From an uncultured Christensenella sp. (lineage in GTDB: Bacteria; Bacillota; Clostridia; Christensenellales; UBA3700), in the NCBI GenBank assembly GCA_910583995.1, contig CAJTYW010000004.1, forward strand, positions 80,178-144,177: a stretch of DNA of 64,000 nucleotides, written 5' to 3'. The position numbers were made by a program, and so were the translations under genes. The notes below the pieces were generated by a model. It searched no databases, was not told the DNA's origin, and was given only the letters and a program-made list of their open reading frames with translations. Numbering within the stretch: the first letter of the stretch is position 1; every line of letters begins with the position of its first letter. Shown in pieces: positions 33,065-42,839 of the stretch.

Positions 33065-34738
33065 TTATCCCTCCAACACTTCTACAATCGGTTTTTTGGA
33101 AATTCGCCAGCTACAACCAATAGCATAAACAAAACCGACGACAAACAACAACGCCATAACAACAAGCAATGTAATAGGAATAATTCCCCAACTTATCGAA
33201 ATAACTATGCTACTTGCTTCTGCAAATCCGATTGCAATGCCACCTGCAAACATATTATCAAATAATAATTTTATAGCAATACAAATTGCACCACCGATTA
33301 TTGCAATCCATATAAATGCAAATGTAAATACTCTTAACACTTCAAACAGGTACAATTTAGGAATTACACTAGATTTAGCACCAATGGCACGCATTACACC
33401 CAAATAGTTTTTCCTTGAATTAACGCTGTGCATAATTGTATTAAACAAGTTAACTAATGCCGCAAACAAGATAATTCCTGCAAAAACACTTGCTACACTC
33501 AACAAAATTGTAACAATCATATTAATCATAACAAAATTTTGATAATATGGTGATGCAATACTACTTCCCATTTCAAAAGCCAATTTTGACTCATAGTCAG
33601 TCTTATAATATTGGTACATTTTTGACATTACACTAGATAACTCGCCGTAAGGATTTAATGAACCTTTATTAGGTATAAACTTATAAAAATTCTTTTCCAT
33701 TGCATAAATTGTATTATTATCTTTCATAGAAAAATAAGTATATGGTGAATAATCATCTGCTCCCGGGAAAACATAATTATAAGCTTTATTATTTTTTTCT
33801 TCAACATTACCAAAATCACAAATATATCTAATATAACCATCTTGGTAACTTTGTGAAATTGAGTTAGTTATAGCAGGACTACCGCCTGTACTATAATAAG
33901 ATGCACCCGATACAATAATGTCTGCAGTATTTATCTCGTTTGAATTTCGCATAGAAACATCGCTTATCTTACCGCTTCCTATTATACCTACAACTTCAAA
34001 TTCTCTTAATAAATAGTGGTCAACATAATTTGTTTCAACACCATTTATTTTAAAAGTATAAAAGCTACCAGCTTCACGCATTTCAATGCTTATTTTCTTT
34101 CCATAAACATCGTCTTCTGTAAGTCCTGCCAGTTTCAAATATCTACGACTTAAAATTACTTGCCTTGCACCATCTTCGGTAAAACCTTTATTATATGTAT
34201 CACCCATTACGCCATAATCGGATTTTTTAAGCAAATGCAAATTATTACTATCTACAACCGCAAGATTAGTGTACAATATCATTCCTTCTTCAACAACATC
34301 ACTATTTCTTCTAAGCGGATAAACTTTATCGTCTAAATGAATTCTCTCATAAATCTTATTATCATAGCCCGAATCATATTTGTTTTTATTCATCATTACA
34401 TAATGCAATGAGTTTGGCATTTCTTGAGTTATAATATCATTACGGTCGTACATAAAATCTGTATTCCTTAAGTAGTTAGAACCCATAAAATCCATATCGT
34501 CCAAATTTATTGCGCCTTTAACAGCAAAATCTTTTTGTGAGCTAGTAAAAACCGCATATAATGCTTCAGGATTTTTATTTAATTGTGGCAAAATAGACGC
34601 ATACAAAGCAATAATAGCAAATATTACAGGCACGATAATTATCAAACTGATTGACATACCGCGAATTGTACTTCTAGTTGCTTTTTTTCTTGCTTTTAAA
34701 CTTATTTTAGCCAGTCTCCAATAATCGTTGATTTTCAT
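33065..34738 (-). CDS. ABC transporter permease, FtsX/MacB type
   Basis: 557 aa. One N-terminal membrane helix (about 27-50), a large extracytoplasmic domain (about 50-395) and three helices near 400-545; SRKNYLGVMRAIGAKSSVIPKLYLFEVL is the FtsX cytoplasmic loop between them. These permeases usually do mechanical work or move lipoproteins, peptides or antibiotics across the envelope. Starts 2 bases before the end of the next permease gene on the same strand. Confidence 0.88.
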   Translation of the reverse strand: MKINDYWRLAKISLKARKKATRSTIRGMSISLIIIVPVIFAIIALYASILPQLNKNPEALYAVFTSSQKDFAVKGAINLDDMDFMGSNYLRNTDFMYDRNDIITQEMPNSLHYVMMNKNKYDSGYDNKIYERIHLDDKVYPLRRNSDVVEEGMILYTNLAVVDSNNLHLLKKSDYGVMGDTYNKGFTEDGARQVILSRRYLKLAGLTEDDVYGKKISIEMREAGSFYTFKINGVETNYVDHYLLREFEVVGIIGSGKISDVSMRNSNEINTADIIVSGASYYSTGGSPAITNSISQSYQDGYIRYICDFGNVEEKNNKAYNYVFPGADDYSPYTYFSMKDNNTIYAMEKNFYKFIPNKGSLNPYGELSSVMSKMYQYYKTDYESKLAFEMGSSIASPYYQNFVMINMIVTILLSVASVFAGIILFAALVNLFNTIMHSVNSRKNYLGVMRAIGAKSSVIPKLYLFEVLRVFTFAFIWIAIIGGAICIAIKLLFDNMFAGGIAIGFAEASSIVISISWGIIPITLLVVMALLFVVGFVYAIGCSWRISKKPIVEVLEG

Positions 34739-34739
34739 A

Positions 34740-36023
34740 TTAATTCACCTCACTTATTACGGAAACAACGTCCATTTTACTTATTCTGTTTAATGATTTT
34801 ATAGTAAACAGAATTACCATACCCGTCAGTATTGCAAATACTGCAATAGGAATATAAAATGGCATACTTAAAGTTACTCCAAATCCCATACTTTGAAGTG
34901 CAGTTGCAAGCAACGGATTAATTGCATACAAAACTCCAATAGTCACGGCGGTAGCAAGACAAATACTTATAAAAATCATTATAATTGCTTGAATTCTTAC
35001 TATGCTTTTTACAACACTATTTCTCATACCAATAGCTTTCATCATACCAAAGAATTTTGCATTTTGTTCTACAGTAATCTGAATTGAGTTAGATACACAA
35101 CCAATGCTAAGTAGAATGATTATAACTGAAATTACCACAACAGCAATAATAATCAAGGAAGTAAATAGCATAGCCATATTTCTACCTTCAACCGCATCTG
35201 AATATACTTTTAAACCTGATGGATTGTTTTTATAATGGTATTCATTATTTGCTTTTATAAAACTATTTATTTTGTTTAATTTTGAAATAGATGTTCCTTC
35301 AACAATATTTGACTCTGTGAAATGTATTTTATTGATTTTGACACCATTATCCAATGCGTATTGATAATCAAAAAGTATACTATCACTTTCATAATAACTA
35401 GAATTATACTCTACAATACCTGCTACAGTCATTTTAAGCACCGTAAAGCTAGGGTCATTAGCATATCTGCCTTCTTTATAAACTTTCAAATTAATAGTAT
35501 CACCAACATAAATATTGTTGTTTTCTGAAAAACTATTGTTTATCCAAATATTTGTTTTGCCCGCATCACTTTTATTCCACAACCTGCCGTCAATCAAATA
35601 ATTATAAGTGCCTGACAAAATATTATTTGATGTATCAAACATAACAATATCTGCAAAACTATTAAGATTATCAAGCTCTAAAAATTCAAATTCTGAACTT
35701 AATGTCATATTTTGCAAAAATGGATAATCAACTTTAATGGTTTCCTTATAATTTTCTACAGCTACTTTGTCAAAAAAATTCTCTCTGCTGTGATTGCCTG
35801 TCGCACTATCATAAAACATTGGATATTCAATTTTTAAGTCGGCAACACTCATAGAAGTATCTTTCCAAACATCATTTATTGCACCTGCAAAGTTAATACC
35901 AACCGATGCCACAATTACAATAATTGTAGACAATATAAATAACACTAATGTAACAAGCAAAGTTCTTAATTTATTGTTAAAAATGTTATGTATTGATATC
36001 CTTAAAATATCCCAAAACTTCAT
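34740..36023 (-). CDS. ABC transporter permease, FtsX/MacB type
   Basis: 427 aa with the same four-helix topology: helix at about 18-42, an extracytoplasmic domain to about residue 285, then three helices. The loop QNAKFFGMMKAIGMRNSVVKSIVRIQAI is the FtsX signature. It differs enough from the 557-aa neighbour to suggest a heterodimeric permease. Follows the ATPase gene by 9 bases. Confidence 0.88.
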   Translation of the reverse strand: MKFWDILRISIHNIFNNKLRTLLVTLVLFILSTIIVIVASVGINFAGAINDVWKDTSMSVADLKIEYPMFYDSATGNHSRENFFDKVAVENYKETIKVDYPFLQNMTLSSEFEFLELDNLNSFADIVMFDTSNNILSGTYNYLIDGRLWNKSDAGKTNIWINNSFSENNNIYVGDTINLKVYKEGRYANDPSFTVLKMTVAGIVEYNSSYYESDSILFDYQYALDNGVKINKIHFTESNIVEGTSISKLNKINSFIKANNEYHYKNNPSGLKVYSDAVEGRNMAMLFTSLIIIAVVVISVIIILLSIGCVSNSIQITVEQNAKFFGMMKAIGMRNSVVKSIVRIQAIIMIFISICLATAVTIGVLYAINPLLATALQSMGFGVTLSMPFYIPIAVFAILTGMVILFTIKSLNRISKMDVVSVISEVN

Positions 36024-36032
36024 ATTACACTC

Positions 36033-36920
36033 CTATTTTATACCATCGACTTGGTTACTTTCCAAAACATTATCAGCAACTTGTGCTGTTTCAGTTTTTG
36101 CACTTGTGGTCTCTTCAACCTTAGCTGGCTTTGAATTATCAACTTTTTTAGTTTCAATTTCTTCTTGCGGTTGTTCTGTTTTCTCTTTCAAATTACCATC
36201 TTCGTCATAGTCACTCTCGTGTTGAGCTGCTTTTTTGGTAGCTTCGTCGTTTTCTATAATATTAGCAACAACACCATCTTTTATTTCTACCATTATGTCT
36301 GTTTTTCTTGCATCATCTATGTTATGTGTTACAAGCAAAACTGTTTTTCCGCTATCACAAATTTTTTGTAACAATGCAATAACTTCACTACCATTTTGGC
36401 TATCCAAGTTACCTGTAGGTTCGTCCGCCAAAATAATATCCGGGTCAAAAACCAACGCTCTTGCAATAGATACACGTTGTTTTTGTCCACCTGAAAGCTC
36501 ACTTGCTTTTTTATTAGCCTTATCTGTTAAGTTTAAGCTTTCAATTGCTTGCATAGCTTTTTCTTCGCGAACTTTACGATTAACACCCGCGATTGTCATA
36601 GGCATAGCGACATTTTCAAGGACTGTAAATGTAGGTTCTAAATAGAAAGACTGAAAAATATAGCCTATCTTTTTATTGCGATAATCTGCAAGTTGATTGG
36701 CAGTTTTGTTATTTAAAACTTCCCCATCAATTTCAATCTCGCCCGAAGTGCAGGAATCCAAAGCTCCAACAATGTTCATAAGTGTAGATTTACCACTACC
36801 AGACTTTCCGACAATTGCGATAAATTTACCATTTGGCAACTCCAAATTAACATCTTTAAGAGCGTGAACGGCACTATCACCCTTACCATAAATTTTGTTT
36901 ACATTTGTTAATTTAATCAT
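36033..36920 (-). CDS. ABC transporter ATP-binding protein (MacB/LolD type)
   Basis: 295 aa. Walker A GKSGSGKST (38-46), signature LSGGQKQR (about 143), Walker B and D-loop ILADEPTGNLDS (about 165), switch His in LLVTHN. Residues after about 222 are an unusual acidic, Glu/Lys/Thr-rich tail of about 75 residues with no fold seen; most LolD-type ATPases stop near 225-235. First gene of the operon. Its start lies 110 bases from the second copy of the palindrome cassette, divergent to it. Confidence 0.93.
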   Translation of the reverse strand: MIKLTNVNKIYGKGDSAVHALKDVNLELPNGKFIAIVGKSGSGKSTLMNIVGALDSCTSGEIEIDGEVLNNKTANQLADYRNKKIGYIFQSFYLEPTFTVLENVAMPMTIAGVNRKVREEKAMQAIESLNLTDKANKKASELSGGQKQRVSIARALVFDPDIILADEPTGNLDSQNGSEVIALLQKICDSGKTVLLVTHNIDDARKTDIMVEIKDGVVANIIENDEATKKAAQHESDYDEDGNLKEKTEQPQEEIETKKVDNSKPAKVEETTSAKTETAQVADNVLESNQVDGIK

Positions 36921-37029
36921 ACTACCTCCATTTTTACAATTTCTATCTGCAACTAAATTAATTTTATTTATATATAACTTTATTACTTATATTAAACCAT
37001 AAAAACAAACAAAAAACAAGCCTAAATGT

Positions 37030-37060
37030 AAAATTGGAAATTTATATGTCAATTTTGGAA
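37030..37060. repeat. Cassette copy 2, upstream box
   Basis: Second copy of the 14105-14135 box (29 of 31 bases the same). It is 110 bases before the ATPase gene start on the minus strand. Between it and the cassette promoter, copy 2 holds about 65 extra bases that include the dispersed CCGATTTTTGATTGG motif (37090-37104). Confidence 0.65.
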
Positions 37061-37154
37061 AGTTTTATATAAGCAATATTCGCAATTAATACCGATTTTT
37101 GATTGGTTTTTTATAAAAATACTATTAAATAGAAAAAAATATATTTTTTTTACT

Positions 37155-37180
37155 GTCAGTAAAAGTATACTTTTTCTGAC
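37155..37180. promoter_or_regulatory. Cassette copy 2, upstream palindrome
   Basis: A 26-base inverted repeat (half-site GTCAGtAAAAGTA) 8 bases before the -35 box, the same site as at 14164-14191. Confidence 0.6.
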
Positions 37181-37188
37181 GCCAAATA

Positions 37189-37217
37189 TTGACATTTAAT
37201 TTAAAATATGTTATATT
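37189..37217 (+). promoter_or_regulatory. Cassette copy 2 promoter
   Basis: TTGACA (37189-37194), 17 bases, TATATT (37212-37217). The spacer length and both boxes are kept relative to copy 1 although the spacer bases differ. Confidence 0.75.
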
Positions 37218-37223
37218 AAATTT

Positions 37224-37320
37224 AATAAAAACAATATATTTATCTTTAAATATAACTTTAATTTATAAATTTAATATTGTAGCAAAGTGTCAGAAAAAGT
37301 ATACTTTTTCTGACACTTTA
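37224..37320 (+). ncRNA. Putative small RNA, copy 2
   Basis: Predicted transcript of about 97 nt from near 37224 to a 36-base perfect palindrome at 37284-37319 (half-site AAAGTGTCAGAAAAAGTA). The hairpin is identical to copy 1 apart from one base, while the internal part has drifted (both AT-rich, with AAATTTAATAAAAA at the start). No reading frame. Note that the T-run after the stem is short here, so termination is less sure than for copy 1. Confidence 0.5.
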
Positions 37321-37469
37321 TTTATAATTTGTGTAAAACATTTATTGTTTCTTTAAACGCCAATAAAAAATTTATTTATTATTAATTTAAAGTTTATATA
37401 TATTTACGCATTATTATAATAAAAAATAATGATACATTATTTTATCTACTACTCTCTAAAATACAAATA

Positions 37470-37506
37470 AAAACAAAAACTGCAACCTATTTAGTTGCAG
37501 TTTTTA
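37470..37506 (-). terminator. Terminator of guaB
   Basis: AAAAACTGCAAC (37475-37486) pairs perfectly with GTTGCAGTTTTT (37494-37505); T-runs on both strands. 22 bases past the guaB stop. Confidence 0.85.
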
Positions 37507-37527
37507 TTTTAATAATTATTCAATATA

Positions 37528-38985
37528 TCAAACACCTTTAGTTGCATAGTTAGGAGCTTCCTTAGTTATGCTGATATCGTGTGGGTGGCTTTCGATAAGT
37601 GCTGCATTTGAAATTTTAACAAATTGAGCATTCTTACGCAAAGCTTCAATATTCTCCATACCGCAATAACCCATACCGCTACGGATACCGCCTACAAGTT
37701 GGAATACAACTTCTTGCAAGCTACCTCTAAATGGTACACGACCTTCAACACCTTCTGGAACAAGCTTTTTAGCATTTGTTTGGAAATATCTATCTTTACT
37801 ACCATTGTTCATAGCACCAAGAGAACCCATACCACGATAAACTTTAAAGCTTCTGCCTTGGAACATTTCAATCTCACCTGGAGTTTCTTGAGTACCTGCA
37901 AATAGGCTACCAATCATAACTGCACTTGCACCTGCACCCAAAGCTTTAACTATATCACCACTAAATTTAATACCGCCGTCAGCGATAATTCTTTTGCCCA
38001 TTTTATCTGCCATTTCAGCACAATTCATAACTGCAGTCATTTGTGGAACACCTATACCTGCAATAATTCTTGTTGTACAGATTGAGCCTGGTCCAATACC
38101 AACTTTAACAACGTCTGCACCACTATCAATAAGAGCTTTTGTAGCTTCAGCAGTTGCAACGTTACCTGCACAAAGGTTAAGATTAGGAAATTTAGCTTTA
38201 ACCTTTTTAACCATATCCAAAACGCCTTGGTTATGACCGTGAGCAGTATCAATTGTGATAAGGTCAACTTTTGCACGAACAAGTTCTTCAACTCTTTCCA
38301 TAGTGTCTGCAGTTACACCTACAGCAGCACCTGCAAGCAGTCTACCATTGCTATCTTTAGCACTGTTTGGATATTGAATAGCTTTTTCGATATCTTTAAT
38401 AGTAATTAAACCTTTTAGATTATTTTTTTCGTCTACTATAGGAAGTTTTTCAATTCTGTGTTTGCAAAGAATTTTTTGAGCTTCTTCCAAAGTAGTGCCT
38501 TGTTTTGCAGTAATAAGATTTTCACTTGTCATAACATCACAAATTTTTTGAGTGAAGTCTGTTTCAAATCTTAAGTCACGGTTTGTAATAATACCAACCA
38601 ATTTTCCGTCAACAGTGATAGGAACACCGCTGATTCTATATTTTCTCATAAGGTTGTTAGCATCTTCCAAAGTATTATTAGGGCTTAGGAAGAATGGGTC
38701 AGTAATAACGCCGTGTTCACTTCTTTTAACTCTGTCAACGTGCAATGCTTGCTCAGCAATTGACAAGTTTTTATGAATCATACCAATACCACCTTCACGG
38801 GCGATTGCAATAGCAAGTTCATACTCTGTAACTGTATCCATACTTGCACTAAGCAATGGAATATTCAATTTAATATCATCTGTCAATTTTGTTGCAAGAC
38901 TTACTGAATTAGGCAAAACATTTGAATATTGTGGAATAAGCAGCACATCATCAAAAGTTAACCCTTCACCTATAATTTTGTTCAT
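37528..38985 (-). CDS. guaB: IMP dehydrogenase
   Basis: Oxidises IMP to XMP, the committed step to GMP. The 485-aa protein has the N-terminal barrel start (LTFDDVLLIPQYSNVLP), two CBS domains (about residues 90-205) that sense purine nucleotides, the catalytic Cys loop GIGPGSICTTRI, and the mobile flap with RGMGSLGAM. Full length. Single gene with its own promoter and terminator; no purine riboswitch was seen in the leader. Confidence 0.97.
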   Translation of the reverse strand: MNKIIGEGLTFDDVLLIPQYSNVLPNSVSLATKLTDDIKLNIPLLSASMDTVTEYELAIAIAREGGIGMIHKNLSIAEQALHVDRVKRSEHGVITDPFFLSPNNTLEDANNLMRKYRISGVPITVDGKLVGIITNRDLRFETDFTQKICDVMTSENLITAKQGTTLEEAQKILCKHRIEKLPIVDEKNNLKGLITIKDIEKAIQYPNSAKDSNGRLLAGAAVGVTADTMERVEELVRAKVDLITIDTAHGHNQGVLDMVKKVKAKFPNLNLCAGNVATAEATKALIDSGADVVKVGIGPGSICTTRIIAGIGVPQMTAVMNCAEMADKMGKRIIADGGIKFSGDIVKALGAGASAVMIGSLFAGTQETPGEIEMFQGRSFKVYRGMGSLGAMNNGSKDRYFQTNAKKLVPEGVEGRVPFRGSLQEVVFQLVGGIRSGMGYCGMENIEALRKNAQFVKISNAALIESHPHDISITKEAPNYATKGV

Positions 38986-39025
38986 AAATGCTATCTCCTT
39001 ATGTATAAAACGATATATTTAATAT

Positions 39026-39054
39026 ATTTTAATAGATAAAACAAAAAAAGTCAA
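39026..39054 (-). promoter_or_regulatory. Promoter of guaB
   Basis: On the minus strand TTGACT (39054-39049), 17 bases, TAAAAT (39031-39026), about 40 bases before the ATG. Confidence 0.65.
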
Positions 39055-39298
39055 ACAAATAATAGCGTGGATATTAAAAAAAGTTATTTTTTTATAAAAA
39101 TCATTCTGCCGTGCTAGCGATTTTAATGAGCGGTAAAATTTTTATCAAAATTTATCTTACCTAATGCGATATTTTTAATAAAACAATACGATTTTCGTTT
39201 GAAATATTTTGTTTTTGTAAAAATTTGTAAACAAATATTAAACTTTTTTGCCATATCACATATAATAATAAAATAAACAAAATTTTTGCATTTGCCTA

Positions 39299-39327
39299 TT
39301 GATTTTAAACAAAATGTATGTTATACT
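39299..39327 (+). promoter_or_regulatory. Promoter of the GH3 gene
   Basis: TTGATT (39299-39304), 17 bases, TATACT (39322-39327), about 100 bases before the ATG. A leader this long could hold a control element, but I see no hairpin of note. Confidence 0.6.
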
Positions 39328-39433
39328 ATGCTTATAATGCGATAATTATATATAATAAATTAAAAAATGATTTTTATTTAATAACAAATAGTTATTAGAT
39401 GTGCATAATTCGGAGCACCGAAACGGAGGATAT

Positions 39434-42340
39434 ATGAAAAATAAAATTCACAGCCTAATCACAAATATGACCTTGTTTGAAAAAGCATCTTTATGTAGTG
39501 GTCAGACCTTTTGGGAAACTAAGTCTGTTGACAGACTTAATATACCGTCAATTATGATGTCTGACGGACCTCACGGACTAAGAAAAGAAAACAATGACGA
39601 TGCAGACAATGTTGCATTAAAAAGCAGTTACCCTGCAACAAGTTTTCCGCCTGCTGTCAATATGGCATCAACTTGGAATCCTGAGCTTATTGAAAAAGTC
39701 GGCAAGGCGCTTGGTGAACAATGTATAAATCAAAATATCGATGTTATTTTAGGACCTGGTACAAATATCAAAAGGTCTCCGCTTTGCGGCAGAAACTTTG
39801 AGTATTTTTCCGAAGACCCATTCCTTGCAGGTAAAATGGCAAGTGGATATATTAAAGGTACAAAAACTACTGGTGTAGGCACTTCCCTAAAACACTTTGC
39901 CGTTAACAGTCAGGAATCTAATCGTATGACTATTAACGAAGTTGTTGACGAAAGAGCTTTGAGAGAAATTTATTTGACTCCATTTGAAATTGCGGTAAAG
40001 GAATCTCAACCTGAAACAGTAATGTGCAGTTATAACAGAATAAACGGCGTTTACAGCTCAGACAACAAATACTTACTAACCGATATTTTAAGAAATGAAT
40101 GGGGCTTTGAAGGTTTAGTTGTTTCAGACTGGAATGCTTTGAATGACCGCGTACAAGGTATTATTGCAGGTATGGATTTGGAAATGCCAAGTTGCGGTGG
40201 CAGAACAGATAAAGAAATTGTTAAGGCAGTGCTTGACGGAACTCTTGCAGAAGCTGACTTAGACATTGTTGTTGAAAGAATTTTGACTTTAATTTTTAAA
40301 GTTGTTGATGCGCGTGACGACGGATATTTTTACAATTATCGCGACGGCCACAGTCTAGCAAGACGCGTTGCAGACGAGTCTATTGTACTTATGAAAAACA
40401 GCAAAAATGCTCTTCCTATCGACCACACTAGCAAGATTGCGGTTATTGGTAGTCTTGCAAAAACTATTCGTTATCAAGGTGCAGGTAGTTCAAGAATCAA
40501 TCCTTACAATCTAGTAAGCTTTACCGATTATTTGGATAGCCATAAGTTGCAATACGACTATAAAGAAGGCTATAAATTAACTAATGACGGCTATGACGAA
40601 ACTTTGTTTAACGAAGCAATAGAATGTGCTAAAAACAACGAAAAAGTCGTTTTGTTTGTAGGTTTGACAGACTCTTATGAGTGCGAAGGTTATGACCGTA
40701 AAGATATGACAATACCTACAAGCCATAGCAAATTGATAGAAGCTATATCTGAAGTTAATGACAACTTGATTGTTGTATTACTTGGTGGCTCACCTGTTGA
40801 AATGCCTTGGATAGACAAAGTACATACACTACTTAACGCATACTTGCCAGGTGAAGCTGCAGGCGAAGCAATTGCAGACATTATTTATGGTATTGTTAAC
40901 CCAAGCGGTAAACTTGCAGAGACATACCCTATCAAGCTTGAAGATTATATCGGTTCAAAATACTATGTAGGTGCACCAAAAACAAGCGAACACCGTGAAG
41001 GTATGTTTGTTGGTTACAGATATTACGATTCTAGCAACAAACCAGTACAATTCCCATTCGGTCACGGCTTAAGCTACACTACTTTTGAATATTCAGACAT
41101 TAAATTATCAAGCGATAAAATAAATGAAAATGACAAGTTGACTATCACCTTCAATATCAAAAACACAGGTAATATGGACGGTGCGGAAGTTGCTCAAGTG
41201 TATGTAAAAGATATTGAAAGCAGTATATTTAGACCTGAAAAGGAACTTAAAGGCTTTAAAAAAGTATTCCTAAAAGCAGGCGAAACACAATCCGTTTCAA
41301 TTGAGCTTGACAAACGCAGCTTTGCTTACTACAATGTAAATATTAAAGACTGGGCAGTTGAAAGCGGTGATTTTGAGATTATGGTTGGTGCGTCTTCAAG
41401 AGACATCAAACTAAGCACTATAGTAAATGTTACAAGCGATAGCACAATCACTCACCCAGACTACAGAGAAACTGCACCTGTTTACTACAATTTAGAAAAT
41501 GCAGAAGAAATCCCTGTGGAACAATTTGAAGCTGTATATGGCGACAAAATGCCACCAAATATGCCAGCTAAGCGCGGTGAATTTGATAAAAACACAACAA
41601 TTGGTGAAATGAAATGTTGTATTATCGGCAAGTTATTCTGCAAATTCGCCCCTGCTGTTATCAAAAGCCAAGTGCCTGACGCAGATATGACTACAATGCT
41701 TATGTTGCAACAAGGTATGGAAGAAATGCCAATGCGTGGTTTGTCAGGTGTTACTTCTGGACTTTTGGATAATATAGTAACAGAAGGTATTATTTTGTGG
41801 GGTAACAGACACAGAATGAAAGGCTTAGGCAAAATGTTAAAAGGCTTATTCCTATCATTAAAGAATATTAGAAACATTTCAAGTGAAAACAAAGTTACTC
41901 GTGAGAGAAAGAAGATAAGAGAAGAACAAAAACGCCTTAAGTTAGAAAGGAAAAAGCTTGTTCGTGACCAAGAAGACTACATTAAAACTCTTGAAAAAGA
42001 AATGGACGAGTTAAATAAGATTTTGAGAGATATTGACGACCCTGCTAAATTGAAAGAATATAAAACTCAACACAAGAAAAATATTCAAAATATCAAAACT
42101 AACATAGAAAATATTAAGGCTCAAAGCAAAATAGACCTTGATACTATGAAAAAGAAAGGCAGAATCGAACTTCAATCTAAAAGAACTGAAGAAAAAGAAA
42201 TCAAAAAAGCTTTAAAAGATTATCTACAAAATATGGATAACAACACAGATACTGAAGAAGAAAAGCAACATATAATTGCCCTTCTTACAGGCAAAAAACG
42301 CAATGTAGAAAGTGATACTGCTACAGACGACAACGAATAA
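39434..42340 (+). CDS. Glycoside hydrolase family 3 protein with coiled-coil tail
   Basis: Beta-glucosidase-type enzyme, 968 aa, no signal peptide, so cytoplasmic. The N-terminal barrel has SDGPHGLR, GPGTNIKRSPLCGRNFEYFSEDP and the nucleophile Asp232 in VVSDWNA. The second GH3 domain (SLAKTIRYQGAGSSRINP to about 530) and a fibronectin-III-like domain (about 540-650, FGHGLSYTTFEYS) follow. GH3 enzymes usually end there. Here some 300 further residues follow: a Met-rich segment (690-810) and a highly charged coiled coil (820-940) beginning KVTRERKKIREEQKRLK. The start at 39434 follows GGAGG. The tail may mediate oligomerisation or attachment. Confidence 0.9.
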   Translation: MKNKIHSLITNMTLFEKASLCSGQTFWETKSVDRLNIPSIMMSDGPHGLRKENNDDADNVALKSSYPATSFPPAVNMASTWNPELIEKVGKALGEQCINQNIDVILGPGTNIKRSPLCGRNFEYFSEDPFLAGKMASGYIKGTKTTGVGTSLKHFAVNSQESNRMTINEVVDERALREIYLTPFEIAVKESQPETVMCSYNRINGVYSSDNKYLLTDILRNEWGFEGLVVSDWNALNDRVQGIIAGMDLEMPSCGGRTDKEIVKAVLDGTLAEADLDIVVERILTLIFKVVDARDDGYFYNYRDGHSLARRVADESIVLMKNSKNALPIDHTSKIAVIGSLAKTIRYQGAGSSRINPYNLVSFTDYLDSHKLQYDYKEGYKLTNDGYDETLFNEAIECAKNNEKVVLFVGLTDSYECEGYDRKDMTIPTSHSKLIEAISEVNDNLIVVLLGGSPVEMPWIDKVHTLLNAYLPGEAAGEAIADIIYGIVNPSGKLAETYPIKLEDYIGSKYYVGAPKTSEHREGMFVGYRYYDSSNKPVQFPFGHGLSYTTFEYSDIKLSSDKINENDKLTITFNIKNTGNMDGAEVAQVYVKDIESSIFRPEKELKGFKKVFLKAGETQSVSIELDKRSFAYYNVNIKDWAVESGDFEIMVGASSRDIKLSTIVNVTSDSTITHPDYRETAPVYYNLENAEEIPVEQFEAVYGDKMPPNMPAKRGEFDKNTTIGEMKCCIIGKLFCKFAPAVIKSQVPDADMTTMLMLQQGMEEMPMRGLSGVTSGLLDNIVTEGIILWGNRHRMKGLGKMLKGLFLSLKNIRNISSENKVTRERKKIREEQKRLKLERKKLVRDQEDYIKTLEKEMDELNKILRDIDDPAKLKEYKTQHKKNIQNIKTNIENIKAQSKIDLDTMKKKGRIELQSKRTEEKEIKKALKDYLQNMDNNTDTEEEKQHIIALLTGKKRNVESDTATDDNE

Positions 42341-42349
42341 TCAAATATT

Positions 42350-42382
42350 ATAACAGGCTAATTTGTTTAGCCTGTTATTTTT
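42350..42382 (+). terminator. Terminator of the GH3 gene
   Basis: ATAACAGGCTAA (42350-42361) pairs with TTAGCCTGTTAT (42367-42378), then T. Confidence 0.85.
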
Positions 42383-42516
42383 ATAATTTTGTTTTAACGC
42401 TACTCTTTTTTGACTTTGATACTGCAATACTCTTTATAATTAATACAATCTATAACAATTTGTAATTTAATGTAAAACATATATTTATATAACTTTTATT
42501 AAATATAATATATCTA

Positions 42517-42560
42517 TAAAAAATAAAAAGTACTCTATTGATTAAAATAGAGTACCTTTT
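42517..42560 (-). terminator. Terminator of the beta-helix/lipoprotein operon
   Basis: GTACTCTATT (42530-42539) pairs with AATAGAGTAC (42546-42555) and is followed on the minus strand by a T-rich run. A second long hairpin (42648-42684, GGGACTGC/GCAGTCC core) lies between it and the gene end. The remaining 42383-42839 stretch has no gene; the bases encoding VSNNEWQ-stop (minus strand, about 42580-42600) recall the end of the 31240 lipoprotein but have no reading frame before them. Confidence 0.65.
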
Positions 42561-42839
42561 GAAAGTATAAAAAGAAATTTATTGCCACTCATTATTACTT
42601 ACAGAGGGGCTGCGTAATAATTAAGCAACAAATTACTTAACTAATTTAACCTTTGGGGACTGCTTTTTGCAGTCCTTTAAGGTTTTTCCGACCTTTCCAC
42701 AACCTATTTATTACAATTCTATTACTTATTATCAATTGTGTCAGTCGGCTTTGCAAGGGCAATAATTTATGGTAGGCAAATTGCCCTGCTTTTATCTAAT
42801 TAAAATATTATCAGCTATATATTTTAATTAGGTTTTGTC

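Noticed and set aside
38986..39433. Purine riboswitch or other structured leader in the guaB/GH3 intergenic region
   Set aside because: The guaB leader is only about 35 bases and the region has no three-way junction core; both genes have ordinary promoters.
42560..42600. Minus-strand VSNNEWQ-stop resembling the end of the 31240 lipoprotein
   Set aside because: Only about 12 codons are open before it; too short to call a gene fragment.
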